Shown piece by piece: positions 39,477 to 52,844 of a stretch of 64,000 nucleotides of DNA. Source of the stretch: Balanoglossus misakiensis (Eukaryota > Hemichordata); NCBI GenBank assembly GCA_040954595.2, contig CM082577.2:10354001-10418000 (forward strand), read 5' to 3'. The notes under the pieces are model-generated. The model was not told the origin of the DNA. It saw only the letters and a program-made list of their open reading frames with translations, and did no database searches. The position numbers were made by a program, and so were the translations under genes. Every line of letters begins with the position of its first letter. Position 1 is the first letter of the stretch.

Positions 39477-39816
39477 ATTAAAAAAAAAAACTCGCCTGCG
39501 TCATGGAGTGTTTCCCTAAACACTATCCGATGGACAGTCTGGAAGATTTATTGCTTTATGGTTGACTGGTGACACTAGTTATCGAGAAACAAACAATTAC
39601 TCTGGTTCTGACGTCTCGGCTTACTGGCCCGAAACTCTTGCAATGGTACCGGTGTCCATTGCACCCAGCCTTCAATACTATAGGCAGCGTGCTGTGATGT
39701 CACTCAGGGTGTGTGGAGTCAGAATTTAGAACAAGATAATCTTGCATTTCGGCATTTTTTCTATTTTTTGTTTAGCTAAATGGATTGGTCGGTTTGTCTT
39801 TGCTTACTGTAATAAA
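39477..39816 (+). terminator. SPATA20: Candidate poly(A) signals of SPATA20
   Basis: ATTAAA at 39477-39482, immediately followed by a genomic A run, and AATAAA at 39811-39816, followed by T-rich sequence, are the first plausible hexamers after the stop codon. Another AATAAA lies at 40134-40139. Which one is used cannot be decided from sequence. Confidence 0.35.
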
Positions 39817-42800
39817 TTGAATTTTATTCCGTGGAAATATTTTGTACAGTTGAACCAAATTTGCTTTGCATGACAACAAAACCCACCTGTCAGCTCATGT
39901 GAAACTCTACATTAAAGGTATACTATCACATATTCTGCGATTCATTTTGGTTCATAGCAGACCTCTTTAACATAAAATATTGGTAAGCTTTAAAGTCAAA
40001 ATCATTTGACTAATTTCATAATCATCATGTCAGAAATTAAAAATTATCATTATCAGATTAATTTTGGAAAGACAACATGGATAAATTCACCCGCATGTGC
40101 TAATGGTAGAAACAAAGTTGCAGTCAATTTCACAATAAAGCGGTCTTTCAGGTGAACGAGATTGACACTGTACAAAGTGCATAAACGTTTTCATGAACTG
40201 ACATTTACGCAGGGAAGAGATACAAAATTTATCAATGTCATTTTTTTCACAATCATGATATATTTAATAAAATGAAAGTAAGCCATGCCTCGTGTTGCAA
40301 CAGCATTACATGGTCTTTGACATTTCCAATGAACGTTTTATTTTCTTTATGGCATGTAATTTTGTTAATTGATGTCTTTCTGCAGACCACGTTGGCATAT
40401 CGAATGTAAAATGTGCAAAATGTCAAAAGTGACAGAAAGCGTGTACAACTCCCACAGGGTGTCGCATCATCATCACGACCTTTGACCTGCACCTGGAACA
40501 GTCCATTACAACTGCTAAGGGGTGGACAGCACCTCTGATACAACATTATGCAATAAACTGTTTCGAAAAGGATTTTACGTTTGACTTCTTTGAAATGTAT
40601 TTTTTTTCTACCATACTATGTACATAGTGATACATCAATGTAAGGTATTTACAAATTGCTGCAACAGTAGCTTAATTATGGAAAGACTTAAATTAAGGTA
40701 AAGTCAAATATTTTTACAAAATAGTGAATATGTGGCTTTGAAAAGATGTATTGATGTATGTATGCAGTTCAAACATTCTTACCTAGAAGGAATTAAGCTC
40801 TATTGAAGTCAGATACAAAAAAGATAATCCCAAATCTTCCAACATTGATTAGTAAATCAACAAACACACACGCAGTGTGTCTTCATCACATGTTTTCAAC
40901 GTTATTCATGTTACTGTTACCATGGTAACAGTTTAATTGGGTGCTTTCTTGGGATAATAAATTGCCAGCTTGAAACCAGACATGAATTTTGCCTCCATCA
41001 ATTTTGTCCATTCTAGTTTTACTTTTCTTAAACTTGGTATAGGCAACGAGATGGGGTTGAATTTGGAATCAGAATTAATTACCCCACAAAATGTACTCCC
41101 TCCACACATGGACTATGCAAAGAAGAAGCTGTCCTCAGTATTAATCACACTACTGTTGACCCGAGTATTTAGCCAAAAACAAAGAATCCTCTCACGGAAG
41201 TTTGAAATGATGATGATGTGTGTGACCCAGACATGAGTTGGAAAACATAAAAAATCCCTGGAATAAACACTGACAAACAGTGAAGAGTTTAATAGCCTCC
41301 GTTCAGTTTTGTTTTCCCCAGATTATATTGAAACTCGGGTATCTTGGGGGGAGGGGGGATCACCTAATCATTACCAGACACATTTGGAACTCTAATAATA
41401 TAGTACAGTTAATAAATCACAACTTCAAGTCCAAGGAGAAGCCAGTCTGACTGTCCTCTAGGAGGAATTTTTGTGGTTTGGAAATTTGTCTGCCGTCAGC
41501 CTCCCTCGTCTCCTCTCGTTGGCTGCAATATACGATCCAAGGAGCATTGCGGATTTTATTGCGTAGTTAATCATCCAACTGTCAGGGCCAATAAGTAACT
41601 CATCGTGTCGTCAAATTCTACTTTTAACGTCCGTGAGACCGTCAGTCCTCGACCATATGTAAACTTGTCGACAGATTTCTTAATTTTTTTGCCAACTTCC
41701 AAGGTTAATGACATACCTTTGACATTCCAACCACTTATTGACCCAAAACTGTCAGTTTCTGTCTAAACAGAATAAATGAAAGATGCGTCTCGAGGAGATC
41801 GGCGCTGGGCTGATAATTGGTTGACGGCTACTGCTTTAAACTGAACTTGACTTGACTGAATGACATGCTAATTAGGGAAGATTGGTTCTGACAGGCCACA
41901 GTAAGGTTTCAATCAGACATCTTTCTCTGTCGAATATTCCATGCAGTTCCATTTATGTGGCAAGCCAGTGTTGTTCATCAGCAACAAGCCCCCCCCCCCT
42001 CTCCCCCTTGTAACTTTGAGGCCTATTCGCATGTTCCAGACAGAAATATCAGACCGAAACATTTTGAAAATTAATGCAAATATTTTCTCACTGTACACAC
42101 AGTCTGTCATGAAATAAGAAATTATTATAGTCCAAAAAACAAACAACACAAAAATTACAATAAAAATACTAAGTGCTACTGGGAGGTCCCTTATACATAC
42201 TGCGACATAAATCATGGTTTCGGGGGGTCATCTTCAGTACAACGAGTTCAGAGGTCACCGCGGAAAACCTATATTTTATCACCGAGTTTGTGTATTCTGG
42301 GTCAGTTTCTGCCGTGCCATCAAGGAGATCTTTTTACCATTTGTCACTCCGCGATGGCTCAATTCATCACCACTGATACCGAGAGAAAAAAATTCCATTC
42401 CTAATTTCAGCCACTTGTAAACCGTCATCCATCAATTTCCACGTTTCCCCTCCTCTTGAAAAAAAACAACAATCCAAAAGTGTTTTGACCTCTTTATTCC
42501 TGTATTTATGATAAAGATCAGCTTTAGACATCAACGATAGTATAAATATAGACGGAAACTTCTGTCGGGACGAGGAACGCCACGACTGTTGAATGAAAAA
42601 ACAAAAGAGCAACGGTTGTTTCCAGAGAGTTCTGGCTATAACAGTGTGGACAGCTCTTTCAATTTATGACTGACTTTGTGATCTCTCCCCATCCACAGCA
42701 GACAGCAACACTTTCCAGTTCAAAAGTGTTTGCCAGCGAGTAACCCAACCCACCATAATACACTACTGGGACAGAACAGTTCATAAAAGATATTAAAAAA

Positions 42801-44132
42801 GCTATGTCACTGTCGATGTCACCTTCAGAGAAATATCACAATATCAGAGTGTTACAGGGCAAAAATCACCATCTTTGTGTTACAGATCCATTAGCTGTAT
42901 TAAACTTCTTGGTATGTTTCAAGTAATCTTGTTCGAGTTCTGTACGTTGAGAACAGGTAACTTTTAGAAACATCTGAACTGTAACTGTACCAAGTTTCAA
43001 AGAGTTGCAGTGAACTGGTGCCCATACTGTCTAAATGGAATCATTTATTCTTTCAGAATAGAAAGTGATTAAATTACCTACAATATGTATTTTTGTGATG
43101 TCCATAACATAAAAAGAACATACACAAGTTGTCCTGTCAAAGCACATTTTTTGGAAATCTCGCGAGATCACCTATTGTGCCAAGGTATGAAGATAACCCA
43201 TCATACCTTGCACGGTGATGGAAAGCGACGTGCGATTGGAGAACTCTAGACATCTGTCTTTTTGAGCTGACGTCGGGAATTACTTGAAGAGGTTTCAGGC
43301 TGCGATCTACCCCGGTTGTCAGACGCACTGGCAGACATCGGTGCTCACAGATGGCAGAGGTGTTAACAAGGCACTTTCTGATTGTGTTCGAGAGATTTAT
43401 GACCATTTAGGAGAGAAAAACACCAAAACATCGTGACCCCTGAAAATATTCCTAATAGAGGTTTAATTGATTTGAGAGCCGGACAAGAAAAAAACCGTCT
43501 GCCATATGACTTTATAAGTGCAAAGGCTCAAATTCCTGATGGGAAAGCATATAAATCATAGCTTTAAACAAACAATTCACTATTCGCCGTTTTGTACAAT
43601 TAATAAAAAAATATCACCATGGACGGCAAACGTTTCCCCATAAATATATAAAATTATAAGGAATGTGACAAGAGTCTTGGAAACAAAATGATGACCTCTG
43701 CTCCATCAGGTTTTGATCTCGTCAAAGTACTCAAAACTGATATTTATTTTTCCTCAAATGGATAAAAGCAGTCATGTTATAACTTTTATGTCGTAAAATA
43801 TTCAATTCTGTTATTTCAGTGTTGAAGAAGGGGGGGGGGGGCATGCATTATTGAAGTGACGTGCACACAAATTAAATATACAGGCAAAGCTGTGCGTGTG
43901 TCATAATCCCCCTGAAAAGCATGAAAATGCAACTAGGAGTATCATATGTTACAAAAGATTAACTTGCTGCTCAGTAGTTTTATCTGATCAGTGTTTCATC
44001 TTTATTTCATGCATGTTTTTCGTTTTGAGATTAGAGTGCATCTTTAAACTGTTTCCAATTTGCCATATTCAGGGGGTGATTTACTTGAAAATCATCATGT
44101 CCACAACCTAAACTGTTTTCTATTAATATTGT

Positions 44133-44211
<79 letters not shown>
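44133..44211 (+). repeat. (ATC)n microsatellite, about 26 units
   Basis: An uninterrupted ATC/CAT run of about 79 bases. A His-rich frame through it is an artefact of the repeat. It is likely length-polymorphic. Confidence 0.97.
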
Positions 44212-44338
44212 CCTCACAAAGAAGAAATGCTTTCAAGTGGTGCTAATTTTGTGGAATCTCTCCCCAAACTTCATCCGTGATTATTTCAGTTAGTACCAAA
44301 CTGACAAGCCAGGAAGCTGAATATCTCTGGGTTAAAAG

Positions 44339-44367
44339 TATCACTATCACTATCACTATCACTATCT
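44339..44367 (+). repeat. (TATCAC)n hexamer repeat
   Basis: Nearly five units of TATCAC, 127 bp after the ATC microsatellite. Confidence 0.9.
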
Positions 44368-47300
44368 TTAATATGGACTACTTCTTGCGTTACAACTTTC
44401 ACTGATAATTCTGCTACCCATTGTAATGATTTTCGAGAACCCGAATTTTGAGCAGCTTAACACGTGGACACAGCCCGGAATGTACATGTACTTGTAACTA
44501 TGTTGTCCCAGTCTTTTCGAACAACAGTTTGGGTCTGTTGTTTGGGTCGAAATTTGCCGCAATTTAGCATTTATTCTCTTCTGTTTGGTTTGGTTTGCAA
44601 TACAAAAATGTTAGTGGACAAAATTTATTTAAAAAGTCTTTGAACAAAGCAATAAAAAGAAAGTGATGGTTTAACTGAAAAACAACATTACTACCTGCAT
44701 GCATCTCGTTTGACGTACAGTACAGAGGTTAACATTAAATAACATTGCACAGTCGATGCAGACACAGATACAGAAAGATGACTGGCCCAGTTTCTGGTCG
44801 TTCCTATGGTAACTGTCTCGTGAGGGATGATGCCAACGCACTTTTTTCTAAATTAATTCGCCCAGGATCGGCACGGCTATTAGCAGGGCAACTAATCACA
44901 GCAGATCCAAGGCTGCTTCAGATTGATCTCGTTTTGATGACCAAAAACGTCGAACAGGGAGTCGTTTGTGGTCGTTTTGATAGGGACGGGGGCAGTGGGC
45001 TGGGAGAAAGGTCACCGCGAGGTCACCATCAACGGTGAGCGATTCCTCCAAGAAACCAAGCAAGCTGCAAAACTAATTGCCGGTAATTTATCGACCGGCG
45101 GAATATAGCTCGGGTTGGAATTGGGTTAATTCCTTCATCATCCAGTGCTGGTTAAGGGGAATCACATTACGCGATCTGGGCCTACTATATACACGACACC
45201 AGGAAAGCAATCATGCAGACGGCAATAACTGCAAGTAATCAGCCCCGTTTATCCAAAGCATAACCGGTTACACTACTGGGGCGATTGAAAATCAACATAA
45301 AATGCTTGTTTCAATAGATATGATTATTTTCATCTTTCAAGACTCGTGTTTCGCTCGCTTGAACGACGTTAACTTTTCCAAACGTAGCCTGTGCTGCAGT
45401 AGGCCATAAGTAGATATTTTAAAGATCAACATCTCTTTGAATGTATCACGTACAGATCTGTTGTTATGACGACCAAGTTCAACAGAGGGGTGCCGTCGGT
45501 TGTTCTGGCGTCAAACCAACAGATGCCAAAATATTTCTTTGGCTTTCAGTCAGTATCGCCGTTAAAGATGGGATGAGAAACTTTACCGAAGCACCGTTAA
45601 ATGCCGATGATCGTCTTATACGCATGTGCGTAAATTCATGTGTACAAACATTTAATACGTCCAACTCAAATGTTCAGCAAATTTTGTGTTCGAACAATTC
45701 AAATAGTGGACTGCCTTCGCTTCCTTCCATATTTCATTTGCACCGTATATAAAACAGGCTTTGGTTTTTCCCTTCTTTTCACCAAATTTGCTGAATTTCC
45801 CGATCTCCGACACTGATATTGCTGTCCATCTTGTCTGTTGTTAGGACAGCACACCGCCTTGACTGTACATCACATTTTTGTAAGCAGAGTCTCTGGTTTG
45901 GCACATGCGCGTATAAAGACGATCGTCGCCCTTTAACCGACAACCCTTCATCACGACAGATTCAAATTTTAAATCATAAGGACAAAATCCGGGATGTAAA
46001 ACGTGGAGTGAGTGGGCAAGGATTTGGAATCACAGATGTCAAATTCGAAATATGATATTCTAGTAAGACAGTACCGTTGTAGGCCTATATGCTGTAAGTT
46101 GCATTTATAATTCATTACAAGGATTTGTTGTGTATGTTTGTATTTGCGCCAAACTTCCTTCGCCCACGGCTAATATACAAGGACCAATTTGTGTTTATTG
46201 GGTGGGGGCGTATTCCCGGAGTGACGCAAACTGTATATCTGACACATAAAATGTTCAAGTAAATAATTATGTACTCCTGAAATCCCTGTTTATTAAGTGC
46301 AACTTCAGAGCAGGGACACATTTTTAGAGAAAAACATCGATTTCTTGGCCCAAAACGTTTCAGTTCAGTGCCAAAAGACGTTCCAGTTTGCGAGGAACGA
46401 ATTTGAAAACTACAAGTACATTTGTATTGTGTTAGGTCGATACATTACATTCACGAAGATCAGTTGTATAAAACGCAAAACACTGAACGGGCAGGCCATT
46501 TATTTTTTTAAGTTGCATATCATTGAATCTATTTTGTAGAGTTTTCAGAAGGTGTTTCAATATATGAAGAAAGACATAAGGGTGGAAATGGAAGAAAATA
46601 AACATTAGGCACAACAAATCACTACTATCTAGCTTTCCTGCATGAAATGCGAAATTGTTCCACTTTTACGGGGAATGCGCACAGCCGACGTGACGTCATC
46701 ACACGTGCGTAGCCAATCCGGGAGATGGCCCACTGTGCGGTTCATGTGCGTGAATGAGATTGTAGGCCCGCCATAAAACTGGCTTCAGATAGGAAGTGGA
46801 AATACCAGTCAGTCCGAAGTAGTTGCGAGGGCAAGGCCGCTACATCATCGGGCATTACTTTTACGCGAAATTGTTTCGTGTGGGAAGTTATTCTTATAAG
46901 TTCGTCGGCCGGCTGTCGAAGATTTTTTCTCGTAAACATGGCACGCAAATGTTTGCGTTACTTATGCACGGTGCGCGCCAGAAATTTTTTGCTGAAGTAT
47001 TTGCATTTATATACATCAACACGCGTATATAAGTGTCAGTTTAGTTCCAGCAACCAGACGAAACATCGGTAGTTTAGAAAAGAGAACTTATAAGTTAACA
47101 ACAATGATTTGCCAGGAGTTAAAACTTGTTGATCGTGAGTTACTTCCACCAAAAGCGCCCTTTTTGTCAGGTTTCGTATATCGAATCTCTAGTTATCTGT
47201 GTAAAAGAAAAAAAGTTACTCTCCCACAGGGAATTTCACTAATGTACTAAGACAGAATTTATTAATTTTTGAACAATATTATCGCTGCGAATTTTTAGAT

Positions 47301-48242
47301 CGATAGAGTATCGCTGTAAAATCTAACCCTACCTATACAATGTAAGTATATAACATCACAACATCTTACCCCATTCCACATCATTGAAATCCCAATATCT
47401 ATCGGTCGCATTTCCCGTTTGTGATGCGACGTAACGAGTGAACTTCGTACAGCGAAGGCTGGTCACGCGATTTTATGGCGCGATACTGGAAGTATTTTGC
47501 TCACAAAGCATGCAAAGCGCGCCTTTAATAGCTGTTGATTATTGGCGAATGTTGTTTCATCAAAAGACTACACGGAATCTCAGGTGAAGTTTTCCGATGG
47601 GGATACGAATCTCTTTAACCGTTGCGAATCAAAACACATTCACTCTGGCGAGGGACCTTCTGTATTACAAAGTTAATTGAACCACGTTTCCGTTCAGCCA
47701 GTGTATATAGGTTGTATTGTGCATTGTTTGAATTTTGGGTACGGACTTCAAGTTTGCAAGCCTTTAGGCTTTTAAAAGAATGATCATGGCTACCATAACC
47801 ATTCAAGTATCTAATGCTTGCGAGAAACTTAGTTCCTAACAGTGCACGAGAGAATACCTCATGCGCGCAAAAATGCCAAGCCAGTACAGTTAAACACAAA
47901 CGAGTATAACCGGGTCTTTAATTGGGTTGTCAACAATAACGGTGCGTTTTATACGTCATGAAGCCTAATTGAACGCGCCAAGGTCCGCTGTTACTCACCT
48001 TCGTACGGGGAACTTTAAAGCCGGATACAGGTATGGGCGTTTCAAAACACATTGTGGAGTGGGACGATGATGGAGCTAGCGCGTACAATGATATTGAATA
48101 TTTTCAAAGCCACAATCTTCAATCCTAATTCTCGTACCAGTAATTGCGACGTTGCTGTGATAAAAAAACGCGCCTTTATTAACAGTTACCTCTGATTGTC
48201 AAATGGACGATATCAGTCAATTGACACCTGTAAGATCAACGG

Positions 48243-48341
48243 TAGTCTAGAATCCAGAAGCGGGTACCGGTGTTTTTTTCCGCTGTAGTGCTCCACACAG
48301 GATAGCGAAAAACAAACGCGAGTCTGGATTCTAGACTGTAC
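48243..48341. mobile_element. 99-bp foldback element
   Basis: Perfect 15-bp inverted arms, AGTCTAGAATCCAGA (48244-48258) and TCTGGATTCTAGACT (48323-48337), are followed inward by a second, imperfect match (GTTTTTTTCCGCT against AGCGAAAAACAAAC). CAACGG occurs on both sides (48237-48242 and 48342-48347) and may be a 6-bp target duplication. It has no coding capacity. The size resembles the foldback at 1187, but the sequence is unrelated. Confidence 0.65.
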
Positions 48342-48956
48342 CAACGGACGTATTAGCTCTGCGTGGCAGGGCTGTGTACAAAGTAAACAAAAAAACAGGA
48401 AAACATTTTTAAAATACCAATAAAATTATGAAACTACTAACTACGGACGTATCAGCATGCCCTGGGAATGGAACACACGGAACATTGTTAATTCTAAACC
48501 AAGAAAAAGGCAAGAAATAGTCAATGTTTCTGTATGAAATCTGTAAATGTGCTTGTAGGTCAAGGCTTATTCCCCTTGGCCCTGGATTGACGTTATGTCT
48601 TCGGCAAGAGAGACTGTAACACGATTACCCGTTCTTTTTTGGTTAAACTTCTGTTTAGGATTGGGTCAAGGTTGAGTTTCTGGAAGTGGTGTCAATGACA
48701 GAGACACAGAAGAGGTACAGAAGTTGTATTACTCGGTTAACTTCTGTGTAATTCAAGTGGATTAATCATTAAAATTTCAATAGTTAAAGAAAAACATGAC
48801 CCTGTGGTTGCATTTGGGAAAAAACAATCACGCGTATATATATACCGCATGCTGTCTACGTCTCTATGGTGACAACTTAATCATGAGCTAATCAAGTTAT
48901 ATATACATAGCAGGTCTTTTGTCGGGGATAATTGAGTCGTTGTGACGGATTCTGCG

Positions 48957-49011
48957 CCCCCCCCCCCCGATATGATTTGTCTCGCCTGTGCTTCATACGG
49001 GGGGGGGGGGG
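48957..49011. repeat. Inverted C12 / G13 homopolymer pair
   Basis: Twelve C (48957-48968) and thirteen G (48999-49011) are separated by 30 bases. The two runs could pair as a pure G:C hairpin, or form quadruplex or i-motif structures on opposite strands. Exact lengths are uncertain because such runs are hard to sequence. Confidence 0.85.
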
Positions 49012-52000
49012 TCACATCTTGTTGATAACGGCGATAACATGACGAGAGCCAGCGATGACGTAGTGTCGGCCGGTGCTAATACATATTGAGTTTACCGATA
49101 TTGTCTCCTATTAAACGCAGACCTAAAGTACTTGTTATAAATAATTATTCAGTCCTGTTATTTCAGGAAAAACACGACTTGAACTATTCAAAGTACGATA
49201 TAGTACGAAAATATTGTTCTCTCCGCACAAAAATGACTTGATCAACAGTATTGAAATAGGACATAAACTTCGTCACTTCCAACAATCTATTCAGAAAAAA
49301 ATCACGAAAACAATTTAAGTCTTTCCTCAGACGATTGGCGTGATAAGATGACGTCGTTCCGGTATATATTCTTTTTACCAAACAGCCATAACCTTCGTGG
49401 AAGCTGGTAAAAAACACACACGAACTGTGCAGAGTGTTTTAATGTTGATGAACAGGTGTCTGTGGGACTGTTACATGGATAACCTTTGCCCGAACACAGA
49501 GAAGAGCGCGCAATGCCTATCTTGTCAAGGTATACCAACAGTTGTATACAACTACCAGAAATAATAACACTATACAGAAGATGGTTATTTGCCATGTATA
49601 CATGTATGTATGCATGTTTTACTGTGCATGTAGATGAACCGGTACGGTGAGAAAACAGGCCAAGTTTAATTTATATTCGGTGGTACGACAAGAGTTAATT
49701 TTAAAGTGGACGCTTCTTTAAAGAGAGATATTTGACTATGGACTTGTGTCGACCTCTCACGGTGCAGCAGTCTTCATACTTCTTGGTCGGACAAATAAGA
49801 CTCCAGTCCGATCTGTCTTCGATTGCGCAGAAGGCCAAATATATTTTACTCTCTGGAAGAATCGTTAAATTTTACTTTCAAGGGCGAGGAGTTCTAAATG
49901 CACAGTTTCACCAGTCTGTGAGGTCAGCCTGAGCAATAGACGGGTAATTTGGTCCAAATTTTCCCCTTCATGTGAAAATAATACGAGTATACTAATATTT
50001 TCCAACATAGGGAGATTTGGATCCACCTTCACGAGTCCACAGACGCTGCGAAATGGTTCTGCGTGTAAGAAAACCCCCTTTTCGTTATTGAATAAATATA
50101 ACATAAGTTGATGAACATTCATATGTTGTCACCCCATCTAAACCATTCCTTCAAAAATTAATGTTGTTGTTGTAACTTATATCAATGATGGATAACAAAA
50201 AAATGGATAATGATGCCGTTTTTTTGCATAAACCTTAAAGTTCCGGAAATGATGGAAAAGATGCTGTCATTGTGTGCGTCACTTTATTGTTGCACTGGCT
50301 ACTCGCACACAGGTAAAAACCTAGGTAAGCAAAAAACGGGGTAGCTTGTTTTGAATCACAACATCTCTCCAGAAGCCCCATCACAGCTGAACGCAAATTA
50401 GGCCAATGTCTTTAAGGATGTATGTTTTCGGATGGTTACGTGGGTATACGTCACAAGTCATGCTATACGCGTATAATGGTTCCAAGGTGACAAGCGGCTA
50501 TTATATGACGTTTTGTCTTGTTTTTCTTTCAGTGCTTAGACCTGTAGGTGACTCAATAAATTGAATAACAACAACAACGATGACACTATAACTATGATCC
50601 CGAGCTATTTAGCATTATTTTAAAACTGTCCTGGGAAAAAAGGCGTGACTCCCGACATAAACGAAAGAAACGTTTGCGTATGCCGCTCTGCGCTTTGAAT
50701 GGGATATCTGGCGCGATCAAACGGTAATCTTATACACGCAAAGAACCCGACAAAGGGTTTGTTTTGGGATTAATATTGGTCACGTGCTCTCGTATCGCCA
50801 CCTCCATGCAAAAAGCCACCTAAAATCACAAAAACAAAACAGAACGAAAATTCAACTGAATCATACTCGACGCATTATTCGTTTGCGCCAGATTGCAACC
50901 CACTGATATCGACCGGGGCAATATTTGTCATACCCAATAGATTTATGATGAAAACCACGTCCTTCTCAAATACATACATCACGGTCTACTGGAAGAATCC
51001 GATACACGAAGTGCTTTCAAAATATTGTATTTTTTCGGACAAGAATCGCATGTGGCCTAATGTAGCGGAACTAAAGGCATGGCCTTGGGGGGGGGGGGGG
51101 ACCTTATCTGTCCATTGTATGTATGCGATGATTAAAAATCGGGTAAATGATTGATTTTTGCACATGATCGATTGAAACGATTCTCTCGCCATGCCCTAGG
51201 CCTGTTTAAAAATATTACCGCTATCGTTTACATGTAATTCTCTCACAAAGAATCCGTTTGCAACTCTCGTTTTTTTTTTCTTGCTAAGAAAAAGAGAAAT
51301 TATTTCAGATTAGACGCTGGGCCCCGCCCTGGATCGTGTATGTAACTTGAAGATATGAAAAAGTTCGGCACGAATCAGATTTTAAAAATTAACGTTGATT
51401 TTGTTTTCCCTCTTTGGATACTGTGCGTCAATCCAAGCATTACTAATATATGCAGTCCATCTTACGCATCGATCGACCCATTCAAGTCACGTGGGAAAAG
51501 TGAAAGGCAGCGATTTGTGATCCTCAGACACGGCTTTTTCTGTCTGGTGACAACATACAGTTCCTTCTCCAACATCTACGAATAAAATTAACTATTAAAA
51601 TCAAAATCAAAGTGGATGTACCCGTATGGTTCATCGGGAATTATACAGCTTGCGACCAGACGCATTTTTGTTTAAATTTCCGTCTGCAATACGGTTCAGT
51701 TCTTATATACTGTAAGCGTCAGCACACCCCTGTCGCGCGAGTGGTTTGTCCCGTATAGCAGGAGTGTGTTACCAAATATCTGCCAGTCGCCGTACTGTTT
51801 CTTTTTCTGTGGTACTGCATTTGTTTTCAGGTAAAGACTTTGGCCCAAACGGTGGCGATTTCGACCCACATCGCGATCTGATTTGGACAAAACCGTACTG
51901 GATTGTTATTTTGTTATCAGTGCAGCACAGCGATGGATCTTTTACAGCGACGGGGAAATGTCTAACGCGTGAAATTCGTCAGCGGAGACTGACCGGTGCT

Positions 52001-52225
52001 TGTGCTTGTGTGGCGATCGTCATCATCAACACTGCGTTTTCACCGGTGACGCTTCTCATCATACGTTTTATACACACACAGCGCGGGTTCGCCGATCGCA
52101 GGCCATCTGCCTGAGCTTGTTTGGGAGAAAAAATAAGCTCGAATTTCCGTTAGGGGGCTAGCTGTTATTCATTGCAAAAGCAGTTCGGTATATTCTGGAA
52201 AGAGCCCAACCAAAGCAGGAGGAAA

Positions 52226-52460
52226 GTGAGTATTTACGGAGGTATCTCTCTGGCGGAGGAAAATTTGCGTGGGTTTTTGTATATATGTATGTTGTAGAGC
52301 CGAGGTCTTTTTTCAAGTCGTATACATATGTTCTCCGTATCTCGAATCAAGCACCGCTCTGATCATCATGTTGTCTGTATCTGATGAAGGCGCGACGACA
52401 ACAACAAGGCTGGAGAAATATGGCGTAGGTTTTCACCATCTTCACTTACAATCGTGTTAG
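52226..52460 (+). other. CACNA1G: Possible 5' UTR intron of the Cav3 gene
   Basis: GGAAA|GTGAGT at 52226 is a good donor and TCGTGTTAG ending at 52460 a possible acceptor, 22 bases before the start codon. If real, a non-coding first exon lies to the left. The acceptor has a poor pyrimidine tract, and the region could equally be continuous 5' UTR. Confidence 0.3.
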
Positions 52461-52482
52461 AAATTAAGTCGAGACCATCATC

Positions 52483-52844
52483 ATGGCGGAGGAGTCTAGT
52501 GGGGATATTCGCAGGACGGCCCCGCCGGAGGAGGAGGAGAGAATCGGCCGGGGGGATAGTGCCACGTCTTTGCGCTGCAGCAGCAGTCAGGATAATAATT
52601 CTGAGAGGACCGAGCGCGGAACGGGAGCAGCAACCCGCAGGAGGGTGGATGTGGAGGAGAGTACTAATAATTCGCAAAGCGAGGACCCCGACAACAGCGT
52701 GAACGAAGACGGCGAGGGCGGAGACGATGGGGAGGACGAGGAGGAGAGCGACTTGCCATACCCTGGCCTTGTCGACAAAGCCTTCTTCTTCCTGAAACAA
52801 ACTCATTACCCGCGATACTGGTGCATCCAGCTGATTTGTTGGCC
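52483..52844 (+). CDS. CACNA1G: T-type (Cav3) voltage-gated calcium channel alpha1 subunit, first coding exon
   Basis: ATG at 52483 has a good context (A at -3, G at +4) and an in-frame TAA 18 bases upstream (52465-52467), so the start is firm. The exon gives 120 residues plus two bases of a codon. Residues 1-72 are low-complexity, polar and probably disordered; 73-90 are strongly acidic (Glu/Asp/Gly). Residues 91-121 (LPYPGLVDKAFFFLKQ, then PRYWC and C-W-P) match the segment that in Cav3.1-3.3 leads into the first transmembrane helix of domain I: LPYP, FF.L, PR.WC, C.PWFE. The four domains come later, beyond the window. The protein is a low-threshold calcium channel of the plasma membrane. 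As invertebrates usually have one Cav3 gene, this is probably the ancestor-type of CACNA1G/H/I. Frames on the opposite strand are shadows. Confidence 0.92.

Larger units (their letters stand above)
39133..52482. other. Intergenic region between SPATA20 and the Cav3 gene
   Basis: About 13.3 kb, including the SPATA20 3' UTR at the left and the unknown 5' UTR and promoter of the channel gene at the right. It holds a CAT microsatellite, a TATCAC microsatellite, a foldback at 48243-48341, a C12/G13 inverted pair, and G/C runs at 41989-41999, 43830-43841 and 51087-51100. From roughly 46.6 kb onward CG dinucleotides look more common than in the SPATA20 intron. No protein-coding exon is recognised on either strand; the longer frames show no known domain. 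Confidence 0.8.

Noticed and set aside
44060-44293. Poly-histidine frame
   Set aside because: Produced by the (ATC)n microsatellite.
46990-47060. TATA-like GTATATAAG followed by TCAGTT as a promoter
   Set aside because: The spacing between the two motifs is about 10 bases, too short for TATA to initiator, and no gene starts nearby.
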